Source: Dehalococcoidia bacterium (lineage in GTDB: Bacteria; Chloroflexota; Dehalococcoidia; UBA2979). Taken from it: a stretch of DNA of 13,437 nt. The position numbers were made by a program, and so were the translations under genes. The DNA is taken from positions 1-13,437 of the forward strand of contig JASLOV010000048.1 of NCBI GenBank assembly GCA_030745285.1, read 5' to 3'. Shown here piece after piece: positions 5,927-13,437 of the stretch. Each line of letters opens with the position of its first letter. The stretch's first letter is position 1. The notes beneath the pieces are model-generated. The model saw only the letters and a list, made by a program, of their open reading frames with translations, was not told the origin of the DNA and ran no database searches.

Positions 5927-6766
5927 ATGCAGGTCGTTCGGACGATCTCGGAGTTGCGCGCGCTGCGTGGCGCCGCCGCGCCGCTCGTCGGCCTCGTGCC
6001 GACGATGGGCGCCCTGCACGACGGCCACCTCTCGCTCGTGCGCCGTGCGCGCGAGGAGTGCGAGACGGTCATCGGCTCGCTCTTTGTGAATCCCACGCAG
6101 TTCGGTCCGAACGAAGACTTCAGCCGCTATCCACGCGACGAGGAGCGCGACCTCGGGCTGTTCGAGCGCGACGGTACCGATATCGTCTTCGCCCCTTCCG
6201 TCGACGAGATGTACGGCGGCACACCGGCGACGACCGTCACGCTCGGCGGCATCGCCGAGCGGCTGGAGGGCGCGAAGCGCCCCGGGCATTTCGATGGCGT
6301 CGCCACGGTCGTCACCAAGCTGTTCAACATCGTGCAGCCGGACCGCGCCTACTTCGGTCAGAAGGACGCGCAGCAGCTGCGGGTGATCCGCACCTTCGTC
6401 CGCGACCTCGACATCCCCGTCGAAGTCGTCGGCTGTCCGACGGTGCGTGAGCCGGACGGCCTGGCGCTCTCCTCTCGCAATGTCTACCTCGACGACGACC
6501 ACCGGGCGCAGGCGCTCTCGCTCTCCCGCGGTCTCGATCGGGCCACGGCGGCGCTCGAGGACGGTGTCCGCGACGCAGAGACGCTGCGACGGCTCGTGCT
6601 CGATGAGATCGAAGCGCAACCGCTGGCGGAGATCGACTACGTCTCGCTGGCAGACTCGGGATCGCTCGAGGAATTTGAGGGCGACGTTACGGGCGAGGTC
6701 GTGCTCTCGATGGCCGTGCGCTTCGGTGCGACGCGCCTGATCGACAACGTCACGCTGACCTCGTAG
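5927..6766 (+). CDS. panC: Pantothenate synthetase (pantoate--beta-alanine ligase)
   Basis: PanC makes pantothenate from pantoate and beta-alanine with ATP, through a pantoyl-adenylate intermediate. The 279-residue length is standard. The nucleotidyltransferase signatures are present: PTMGALHDGHLSLV (25-38) carries the HIGH-type motif as HDGH, and LALSSRNVYL (179-188) is the KMSKS-like segment. FVNPTQFGPNEDF (53-65), RPGHFDGVATVVTKLF (118-133) and FGQKDAQQL (143-151) are the pantoate, beta-alanine and ATP contact blocks of the family. ATG 5927 gives the normal N-terminus, although no clear Shine-Dalgarno site precedes it; the 58-nt gap after panB is GC-rich and contains a 10-bp palindrome (GCCGGCCGGC, 5895-5904). 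Expected to be expressed with panB. The enzyme between them in the pathway, ketopantoate reductase, is not encoded here. Confidence 0.97.
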   Translation: MQVVRTISELRALRGAAAPLVGLVPTMGALHDGHLSLVRRAREECETVIGSLFVNPTQFGPNEDFSRYPRDEERDLGLFERDGTDIVFAPSVDEMYGGTPATTVTLGGIAERLEGAKRPGHFDGVATVVTKLFNIVQPDRAYFGQKDAQQLRVIRTFVRDLDIPVEVVGCPTVREPDGLALSSRNVYLDDDHRAQALSLSRGLDRATAALEDGVRDAETLRRLVLDEIEAQPLAEIDYVSLADSGSLEEFEGDVTGEVVLSMAVRFGATRLIDNVTLTS

Positions 6767-6874
6767 AGCGACCTCGCAGCCTCGCTTCTCGGCGCGCCTC
6801 CCGGCAGGGCGGGTCGCTTCGCGCGGCCTACCCACCGCTGCTAGCATGTGGACGGCGAGTCGGCCGTCAGCCCG

Positions 6875-6915
6875 GGAAGCCAGCAGGAAGCCAGCGAGGA
6901 AGCCTCGGAGGAACC
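6875..6915 (+). repeat. Short tandem repeat in the yebC leader that includes the ribosome binding site
   Basis: About three and a half copies of an 11-12 bp unit lie directly before yebC: GGAAGCCAGCA (6875-6885), GGAAGCCAGCGA (6886-6897), GGAAGCCTCGGA (6898-6909) and a partial GGAACC (6910-6915). The last junction creates GGAGG (6907-6911), 4 nt before the GTG start, so the repeat supplies the Shine-Dalgarno sequence. Confidence 0.75.
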
Positions 6916-7665
6916 GTGTCTGGTCACTCGAAGTGGTCGTCGATCAAGCACAAGAAGGCGGCGACCGACGCGAAGCGCGGTCAGTTGTTCACCAAGCTTG
7001 CACGTGAGGTCGCGATGGCTGCTCGCGAGGGCGGCGGCGACCCGGACATGAACTCACGGCTGCGACTCGCGATCCAGCGAGCCAAAGACAGCAACATGCC
7101 GAACGACAACATCGACCGTGCGGTCCAGCGCGGCGCCGGGGGCGGGGGCGGCGAGGCGCTGAGCGAGATCACCTACGAGGGCTACGGCCCGGGCGGCACG
7201 GCCGTGCTGGTGGAGGCGGTCACCGACAACAAGAACCGCACCGTCGCCGAGGTGCGAAACGTCTTCACTCGCGCCGGCGGGAACCTCGCGGAGGCGGGCG
7301 CCGTCGCCTGGCAGTTCGAGACGCGCGGCGTGATCGCCGTCGACGCGGAGCCGCAGGACGTCGACGAGGTGCAACTGGCCGCAATCGAGGCCGGCGCGCT
7401 CGATGTCTCCGCGGACGATGACGTGGTCGAGGTGATCACGGAGCGAGAGACGCTGGAGGCTGTCCGCCGGGCGCTCGATGGGGGCGGCATCGCGGTGGAA
7501 CGTGCGGAGCTAGCGCAGCTGCCGAAGAACGTGATCGAACTGGACGAGAGTACCGCCATCCAGGCGTTGCGATTGCTCGAGCGGCTCGACGAGCTGGATG
7601 ACGTGGCGCGGGTCTTCTCGAACGCCGACTTCCCGGAGGAGGCGCTCGCAGCCCTGGCAGGCTGA
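6916..7665 (+). CDS. yebC: YebC/PmpR/TACO1 family translation or transcription factor
   Basis: The N-terminus SGHSKWSSIKHKKAATDAKR is the hallmark of the YebC family and fixes the GTG start at 6916. The 249-residue length is typical. Other conserved blocks are AREGGGDPDMNSRLRLAI, NMPNDNIDRAVQRG, TYEGYGPGG and VRNVFTRAGGNLAEAGAVAWQF, and a C-terminal domain follows. Members were long annotated as transcriptional regulators (PmpR). More recent work links bacterial YebC and mitochondrial TACO1 to relief of ribosome stalling at proline-rich stretches, so the annotated role should be held loosely. The protein is cytoplasmic. It lies 13 nt before ruvC, in the widespread yebC-ruvC-ruvA arrangement, and is probably co-transcribed with them. 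A TAGCAT at 6842-6847 could be a -10 box, but I see no good -35. Confidence 0.96.
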   Translation: MSGHSKWSSIKHKKAATDAKRGQLFTKLAREVAMAAREGGGDPDMNSRLRLAIQRAKDSNMPNDNIDRAVQRGAGGGGGEALSEITYEGYGPGGTAVLVEAVTDNKNRTVAEVRNVFTRAGGNLAEAGAVAWQFETRGVIAVDAEPQDVDEVQLAAIEAGALDVSADDDVVEVITERETLEAVRRALDGGGIAVERAELAQLPKNVIELDESTAIQALRLLERLDELDDVARVFSNADFPEEALAALAG

Positions 7666-7678
7666 CGGGCCGGGGCGC

Positions 7679-8227
7679 ATGGGCGATCGGCTGAGGGTGC
7701 TGGGGATCGACCCCGGCCTGGCATCGACCGGATTCGGGGTGGTCGAAGCCGCGCCCGGCGGGCACGATGCACGCTCGATCGCAATGGGCGCGATCCGCAC
7801 GAAGGCGAAGCAGCCTCGCGCGCAGCGGCTGGCAACGATCGCACAGCGCGTCGACGAGCTGATCGTCGAACACGAACCCACCGAGGTGGCGATCGAGCAG
7901 CAGTATGTGGCGGACAACGTCCGATCGGCGATGGCGATCGGCGAGGCGCGCGCCGCGGTGATGGTGGCCGCGGCCGGGCGCGGCCTGCCGGTACACGAAT
8001 ACACGCCGTCCGCGGTCAAGGAGGCGGTCACCGGCTACGGTGGGGCGCCGAAGGAGCAGGTGCAGCAGATGGTGATGGCGCAGCTCGAGCTGACCGAGGA
8101 ACCTTCGCCGCTCGATGTCTCGGACGCGCTGGCGATCGCGCTGACGCGCCTGGCGGAGTCCCGGCTGGATGCCCTGCTGTCCGGTGACGCCCAGCCCACC
8201 GGCAGCGGGCAGGGGGGCGCGGCATGA
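7679..8227 (+). CDS. ruvC: Holliday junction resolvase RuvC
   Basis: RuvC is the dimeric endonuclease that cuts Holliday junctions symmetrically at the end of homologous recombination. The four acidic residues of its RNase H-like active site are present: Asp11 (VLGIDPG), Glu73 (AIEQQYVADN), Asp146 and Asp149 (LDVSDALAIAL). The protein has 182 residues with a short Gly/Ser-rich tail. ATG 7679 is chosen because it lies 8 codons before GIDPG, as in the family, and is preceded by GGGG. The frame is open back to 7598, but that stretch is inside yebC. The stop overlaps the ruvA ATG (ATGA), so the two are translationally coupled and act in the same RuvABC resolvasome. Confidence 0.96.
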   Translation: MGDRLRVLGIDPGLASTGFGVVEAAPGGHDARSIAMGAIRTKAKQPRAQRLATIAQRVDELIVEHEPTEVAIEQQYVADNVRSAMAIGEARAAVMVAAAGRGLPVHEYTPSAVKEAVTGYGGAPKEQVQQMVMAQLELTEEPSPLDVSDALAIALTRLAESRLDALLSGDAQPTGSGQGGAA

Positions 8228-8850
8228 TCGCGGCCTTGCGGGGCCAGTTCGTGCAGTGGCACGACGAGTCCAATACGCTCTGGCTCGATGTCTCCGGCGT
8301 CACCTACGAGCTGATCGTGCCCGCCTTCGCCTCCGACTGGGTCGCGCAGCACGAGGCTGGCAGCGAACTTCACCTCTTCACCTACTACCATGTCGCGGAG
8401 CGCAGTCCGAAGCCGCTGGTGATCGGCTTCCCCCGGCTGGTCGAGCGCGAGTTCTTCCGCAAGTTCATCGAGGTGCCTGATGTTGGCCCGGTGAAGGCCG
8501 TCCGCGCGCTGACGCGGCCGGTCTCCGAGATCGCCGGTTGGGTCGAGGCCGAGGACGTGAAGGCACTCCAGCAGCTGCCCGGCATCGGTGTGCGGCTGGC
8601 ACAGACGATCGTCGCCCGGTTGCACGGCAAGCTCGTGCAGGAGGCGCTGCTGCGCGATGAAGTCGATGGCGCCGCAGCGGTCGCGACACCCGACCTGCGC
8701 GACGACGCCGTGGCGGCGCTCGTCCAGCTGCAATACGGGCGACGGGAGGCCGAGAGCGTCGTTGATGCGGTGCTGCTCTCGCGGACGCAGATCGAGGGGC
8801 TCGAAGAGTTGCTGCGCGTGGTATTGGAGCAGCAGGCGCCTGCCGGATAG
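8224..8850 (+). CDS. ruvA: Holliday junction branch migration subunit RuvA
   Basis: RuvA binds four-way junctions as a tetramer and loads the RuvB motor. The 208 residues show the usual three domains. An N-terminal OB fold (1 to about 64) begins MIAALRGQF and contains VSGVTYELIVP. A middle domain with two helix-hairpin-helix motifs follows: EVPDVGPVKAVRAL (80-93) and QLPGIGVRLAQTIVARL (117-133). A C-terminal domain (about 155-205, DAVAALVQLQYGRREAESVV) touches RuvB. The end of the OB fold (YYHVAERSPKPLVIGF) departs from the usual acidic pin region, so the protein is a somewhat divergent RuvA. A G-run (8212-8217) inside ruvC serves as ribosome binding site. ruvB does not follow; instead there is a decayed fragment and then uvrB, so RuvB must be encoded elsewhere. 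Confidence 0.94.
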   Translation: MIAALRGQFVQWHDESNTLWLDVSGVTYELIVPAFASDWVAQHEAGSELHLFTYYHVAERSPKPLVIGFPRLVEREFFRKFIEVPDVGPVKAVRALTRPVSEIAGWVEAEDVKALQQLPGIGVRLAQTIVARLHGKLVQEALLRDEVDGAAAVATPDLRDDAVAALVQLQYGRREAESVVDAVLLSRTQIEGLEELLRVVLEQQAPAG

Positions 8851-8860
8851 CCGGTGGCGA

Positions 8861-8967
8861 GCCTTCACGAGCTTCGGTGGCGCCATGTCGGTGAGCTCAC
8901 TTAGGCGCTCTACGCAGCGAAGCGCGCCGGCAAGGACCGCGTCGCGCTCGGTCCGATCGAGGCGTAA
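8861..8967 (+). pseudogene. Decayed 3' fragment of a GGDEF (diguanylate cyclase) gene
   Basis: The space between ruvA and uvrB encodes two pieces that look like the end of a GGDEF domain, in different frames. At 8861-8893 one frame reads AFTSFGGAMSV, like the 'vTvSiGvA' strand of GGDEF domains. At 8905-8943 another frame reads ALYAAKRAGKDRV, a close match to the family's terminal 'ADxALYxAKxxGRNRV', then continues to a TAA at 8965. An in-frame TAG (8902-8904) stands where the Asp of 'AD' is expected, and the two pieces are about 12 codons apart instead of roughly 25. The fragment therefore has a stop, a frame change and a deletion. The GGDEF catalytic loop is gone, so it cannot be functional. 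The matches are short and judged by eye. Confidence 0.55.
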
Positions 8968-8995
8968 GCGGACATCGAACTGGCCGCGACGACCG

Positions 8996-9017
8996 GTACG
9001 GCCGGGGTACGGCCGGG
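8996..9017 (+). repeat. 11-bp direct repeat at the uvrB promoter
   Basis: GTACGGCCGGG occurs twice head to tail (8996-9006 and 9007-9017), with a degenerate third start (GTAGGG) from 9018. The period is one helical turn, so both copies show the same face to a protein. The second copy covers the place where the -35 box of the following -10 element should be. Confidence 0.7.
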
Positions 9018-9031
9018 GTAGGGACGGAGGA

Positions 9032-9037
9032 TACAAT
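9032..9037 (+). promoter_or_regulatory. -10 element of the likely uvrB promoter
   Basis: TACAAT matches the -10 consensus in five of six bases and stands out in very GC-rich sequence. A 17-nt spacer puts the -35 at 9009-9014, which reads ACGGCC and does not resemble TTGACA. The promoter may therefore need an activator. Transcription would start near 9044, giving a very short leader. I recognise no SOS box. Confidence 0.45.
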
Positions 9038-9048
9038 GGGCGGGCAGC

Positions 9049-9054
9049 GAGGGG
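9049..9054 (+). promoter_or_regulatory. Shine-Dalgarno site that decides the uvrB start
   Basis: GAGGGG lies directly against the ATG at 9055 but 6 nt before the in-frame GTG at 9061. The normal spacing favours the GTG, which would shorten UvrB by two residues. Confidence 0.5.
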
Positions 9055-11208
<2,154 letters not shown>

Positions 11209-11603
11209 CTCGCCAGCCCGCTCGGTCCTGCCGGATGCCATGCCGGGTGAGGCTGTTTCGGGGAAGGCGCTTCAGGCAGGACGAAGGCCCCGGTGTCGCC
11301 GGGGCCTTCGTTGACTGTCGCTGCCTGTTGCCCCATCCGTTGAGTCGCGGGGAGCGGCTCCTCGATTGCGGCGCTCAGCGCCGATGGGCGGACCGACGGT
11401 AGTGGCCGGTTGCCGCCGTTGGTAGGGGAGGAACTCGACTCGTCACGGCCGCGAATGGGGCGAACGTAAGCCTGCACTCTTCATGGGCCGCTCCCTACCT
11501 CTCTCTGGCAACCTCGCGTCTCGATGTCTCCATTATCTCTATCCGAGTGGCCGATCGCAGTGAAGAAGGTCCTCGGGCGCATGGTCGGGTGTCACTTGTT
11601 TCT
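11209..11603. other. Convergent intergenic region between uvrB and ftsK
   Basis: This stretch holds no gene I can support on either strand; short open frames here read as shadow sequence. It contains the hairpin described separately. A possible alternative stem, GTCCTGCC (11225-11232) with GGCAGGAC (11275-11282), shares two bases with that hairpin. A 6-bp hairpin, CGGCGC/GCGCCG, lies at 11369-11383. The plus strand at about 11490-11545 is pyrimidine-rich and includes ATTATC (11532-11537), a GATAAT -10-like hexamer on the minus strand, but without a convincing -35. No tRNA or known RNA signature was seen. Confidence 0.6.
11281..11311. terminator. Perfect 13-bp hairpin, probable terminator for uvrB and possibly ftsK
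   Basis: ACGAAGGCCCCGG (11281-11293) pairs without mismatch with CCGGGGCCTTCGT (11299-11311) around the loop TGTCG. It lies 72 nt after the uvrB stop, between convergent genes, so it could end transcription from both sides. Neither strand has a real T-tract after the stem (TGACTGT on the plus strand), so it may rely on the strength of the stem. Confidence 0.7.
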
Positions 11604-13437
11604 TCAGGGCAGGGGCGCTGCCGGCCCATCGTCGTCCCACACGCTGGCCGCGCCACCGGCGGCGGCGGCCGGCTCGGGCTCCATCATCACCTGGCGCGAT
11701 GAGCCACCCGACTCGGCCGGGCCGATGAAGCCTCGCTCCTCCAGCTCGTCCATGATGCGTGCGGCCCGCGGATAGCCGATGCGCAGCTTGCGCTGGAGCA
11801 TCGAGGTGGAGATGCGGTTGGTCTCGCGCGCCAGAGTCAGCGCCTTCTGGAAGATCGGGTCCTCGTCGTCGCTCTGCTCCGCCGGGTCCTCCATCTCCTC
11901 GACCTGCCGTTCGCCCTCGCGCAGGAGATCGTCGTGCTTTTCTGGCTCGAGGTCCACGAAGCGGTCGCCGGTCCAGAACTCCACGATGACCTCGGTCTCC
12001 GCATCGGAGACGTAGACGCCCTGCAACCGGCGTGGCTTCTGTGAGTCGGTCGCCAGGAAGAGCATGTCGCCCTGGCCCAGCAGCTTCTCGGCCCCCGCCT
12101 GGTCGAGCACCGTGCGGGAGTCGACCTGGGAGGCGACGGAGAAGGCGATGCGCGTGGGGAAGTTCGCCTTGATCAGGCCGGTCACGACGTCGACGGATGG
12201 TCGCTGGGTGGCGATCACCAGGTGGATGCCGGTCGCTCGCGCCAGCTGGGCGAGCCGCACGATCTGGCGCTCGACCTGGTAGGGATTGGCGAGCATGACA
12301 TCGGCCAGCTCGTCCACGACCACGACCCAGTAGGGCAGGGGCTTGCTCGCGACCTGCTCGTTGTAACGATGGATGTCGCGCACGCCGACCTGCGCGAAGC
12401 GCCGGTAACGGGACTCCATCTCGTTCAACACCGCCTGCAGCGCGCCTCTGATCTTGTCGATATCGACGACGATCTCGGAGAAGGCGAGGTGCGGAATGTC
12501 GGTGAAGGCCGTCAACTCCACGCGCTTCGGGTCGATCATCACGAACCGCAGTTGCTCGGGCGAGTAGTTCATCAGCAGCCCGGTGATGATGGCGTTCAGG
12601 CAGACCGACTTGCCGGAGCCGGTAGCGCCGGCGATCAGCAGGTGCGGCATCTTACCAAGGTCGCCGACGGCGGACTCGCCGGAGACGCCGGCGCCGAGCG
12701 GGATCGGCAGAGCGGCGCGCTTGGAGGCCTTCCGATAGGCCGTCGACTCCAGCACGCTGCGCAGAGCGACCGTCGTCTTCGTGAGGTTCGGCACTTCGAT
12801 GCCGAGCATCTGCTTGCCGGGCACGGGCGCTTCGATGCGCAGCGAGGGCGCCGCGAGCGCGAGTGCGAGGTCATTCTGGAGCGCGGTGATGCGGTTTACC
12901 CGCACTTTCGTGCGCGAGGTTTCGACTTGCTTCATCCGCGGTTGGCCGTCCTCGTCGACCACGGCCTTGCCGGAGGCATCGCGTTCCGTGATCAGGCGGG
13001 TGCGGATGTCCCAGCCGGGCTCGATGCCGAACTGGGTAACCGCAGGTCCCTCGTTGATCTGCGTCACGGTGGCGTTGACCCCGAACGAGGCCAGCGTCTC
13101 CTCGATCGCCCGCGCACGGCTGTCGCTGTCCAGCGTGCCGCTCGACGTCTGGGAGCCCTCCTGCAGCAGGTCGACCGGTGGCAGTTGCCAGCCGTCGGAC
13201 GAGTGTCGCCAGGACTCTGCCGGGGTCTCCATGTCCATTGGGATTTGCGTTCCCGAGTCCTCCTCGTCGTCCTCTTCCGGTGGCGGCGGCACAGGTTCGT
13301 CCGGGGCCTCGAGGACCGCGGGGTCGAAGGGGATCGCGGCGGCGAGCGAGGGCTCGGGGGGGCCTGCTAGCTCGTGCATCGTGTCGGCTGCGCCGGGTGC
13401 ATTGGCCGGGGGCGCGGCGGCGATGGACGGCGCCGCG
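11604..13437 (-). CDS. ftsK: DNA translocase FtsK/SpoIIIE (N-terminal part outside window)
   Basis: FtsK is the hexameric ATP-driven pump that moves chromosomal DNA through the division septum. The frame stays open to the right edge (the codons above the Met at 13379 are Ala/Pro-rich linker), so the membrane domain and true start lie outside. In order: a Pro/Glu-rich linker; the alpha domain (VNATVTQINEGPAVTQFGIE); the motor with Walker A GATGSGKS (12606-12629) and Walker B VVVVDELAD (Asp-Glu codons at 12309-12314); the block IATQRPSVDVVTGLIKANFP; LLGQGDMLF; and the C-terminal gamma winged-helix domain (about 11680-11870, ISTSMLQRKLRIGYPRAARI), which in relatives reads polar guide sequences. 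The alpha domain has an insert of about 25 residues after FGIEPGW (ERDASGKAVVDEDGQ and beyond), which many FtsK proteins lack. I associate this insert with Chloroflexota FtsK, from memory. It runs convergent to all other genes here. Confidence 0.96.
   Translation of the reverse strand, partial: AAPSIAAAPPANAPGAADTMHELAGPPEPSLAAAIPFDPAVLEAPDEPVPPPPEEDDEEDSGTQIPMDMETPAESWRHSSDGWQLPPVDLLQEGSQTSSGTLDSDSRARAIEETLASFGVNATVTQINEGPAVTQFGIEPGWDIRTRLITERDASGKAVVDEDGQPRMKQVETSRTKVRVNRITALQNDLALALAAPSLRIEAPVPGKQMLGIEVPNLTKTTVALRSVLESTAYRKASKRAALPIPLGAGVSGESAVGDLGKMPHLLIAGATGSGKSVCLNAIITGLLMNYSPEQLRFVMIDPKRVELTAFTDIPHLAFSEIVVDIDKIRGALQAVLNEMESRYRRFAQVGVRDIHRYNEQVASKPLPYWVVVVDELADVMLANPYQVERQIVRLAQLARATGIHLVIATQRPSVDVVTGLIKANFPTRIAFSVASQVDSRTVLDQAGAEKLLGQGDMLFLATDSQKPRRLQGVYVSDAETEVIVEFWTGDRFVDLEPEKHDDLLREGERQVEEMEDPAEQSDDEDPIFQKALTLARETNRISTSMLQRKLRIGYPRAARIMDELEERGFIGPAESGGSSRQVMMEPEPAAAAGGAASVWDDDGPAAPLP

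Noticed and set aside
8968..9054. An SOS (LexA) box upstream of uvrB
   Set aside because: I found no palindrome resembling known LexA sites. The only structure is the direct repeat reported above.
11369..11383. CGGCGC-TCA-GCGCCG hairpin as a second terminator
   Set aside because: It has a short stem and no T-tract, and lies far from both stops. Such palindromes are common at this GC content.
12222..13370. A 382-codon plus-strand open frame opposite ftsK
   Set aside because: It mirrors the codon structure of ftsK, is rich in Arg, Gly, His and Asp, and shows no domain. FtsK on the minus strand has every expected motif.

Overview
The window is a GC-rich, gene-dense bacterial chromosome segment made of housekeeping genes. 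I see no insertion sequence, phage gene, CRISPR array, tRNA or rRNA. The FtsK motor protein carries an insertion in its alpha domain, of a kind I associate from memory with Chloroflexota. With the high GC content and the polA-mutM and yebC-ruvC-ruvA neighbourhoods, I infer a GC-rich Chloroflexota lineage (Thermomicrobia- or Dehalococcoidia-like). That placement is an inference, not proof.

Layout. (1) 2-2499, plus strand: the 3' part of polA (DNA polymerase I), mutM (8-oxoguanine glycosylase) and a GDT1/UPF0016 cation transporter whose ATG overlaps the mutM stop. (2) 2598-4567, plus: a membrane-anchored alpha/beta hydrolase-fold protein that has lost the usual nucleophile serine, then 2 nt later a P1-family (DmpA/NylC-like) self-cleaving peptidase with an Asp-rich linker just before its cleavage site. 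(3) 4609-6766, plus: a near-consensus sigma70 promoter, a roughly 270-nt leader with an inverted repeat, a possible long-range RNA stem and a small Arg-rich ORF, then panB and panC of pantothenate synthesis. (4) 6875-8850, plus: a short tandem repeat carrying the ribosome binding site, yebC, ruvC and ruvA (no ruvB in view). (5) 8861-8967: a decayed scrap of a GGDEF (diguanylate cyclase) gene. (6) 8996-11208, plus: an 11-bp direct repeat and a -10 element in front of uvrB. (7) 11209-11603: intergenic space with a perfect 13-bp terminator-like hairpin. (8) 11604 to the right edge, minus: the C-terminal part of ftsK/spoIIIE, convergent with uvrB.

Working together: polA, mutM, ruvA, ruvC and uvrB are all DNA repair and recombination genes (base excision, Holliday junction processing, nucleotide excision), and FtsK handles chromosome translocation at division. 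panB and panC supply pantoate and pantothenate for coenzyme A. I do not see a convincing new multi-gene system. The items most worth a second look are the panB leader with its small ORF, the serine-less hydrolase, the acidic linker of the P1 peptidase, the GGDEF remnant and the repeat at the uvrB promoter.
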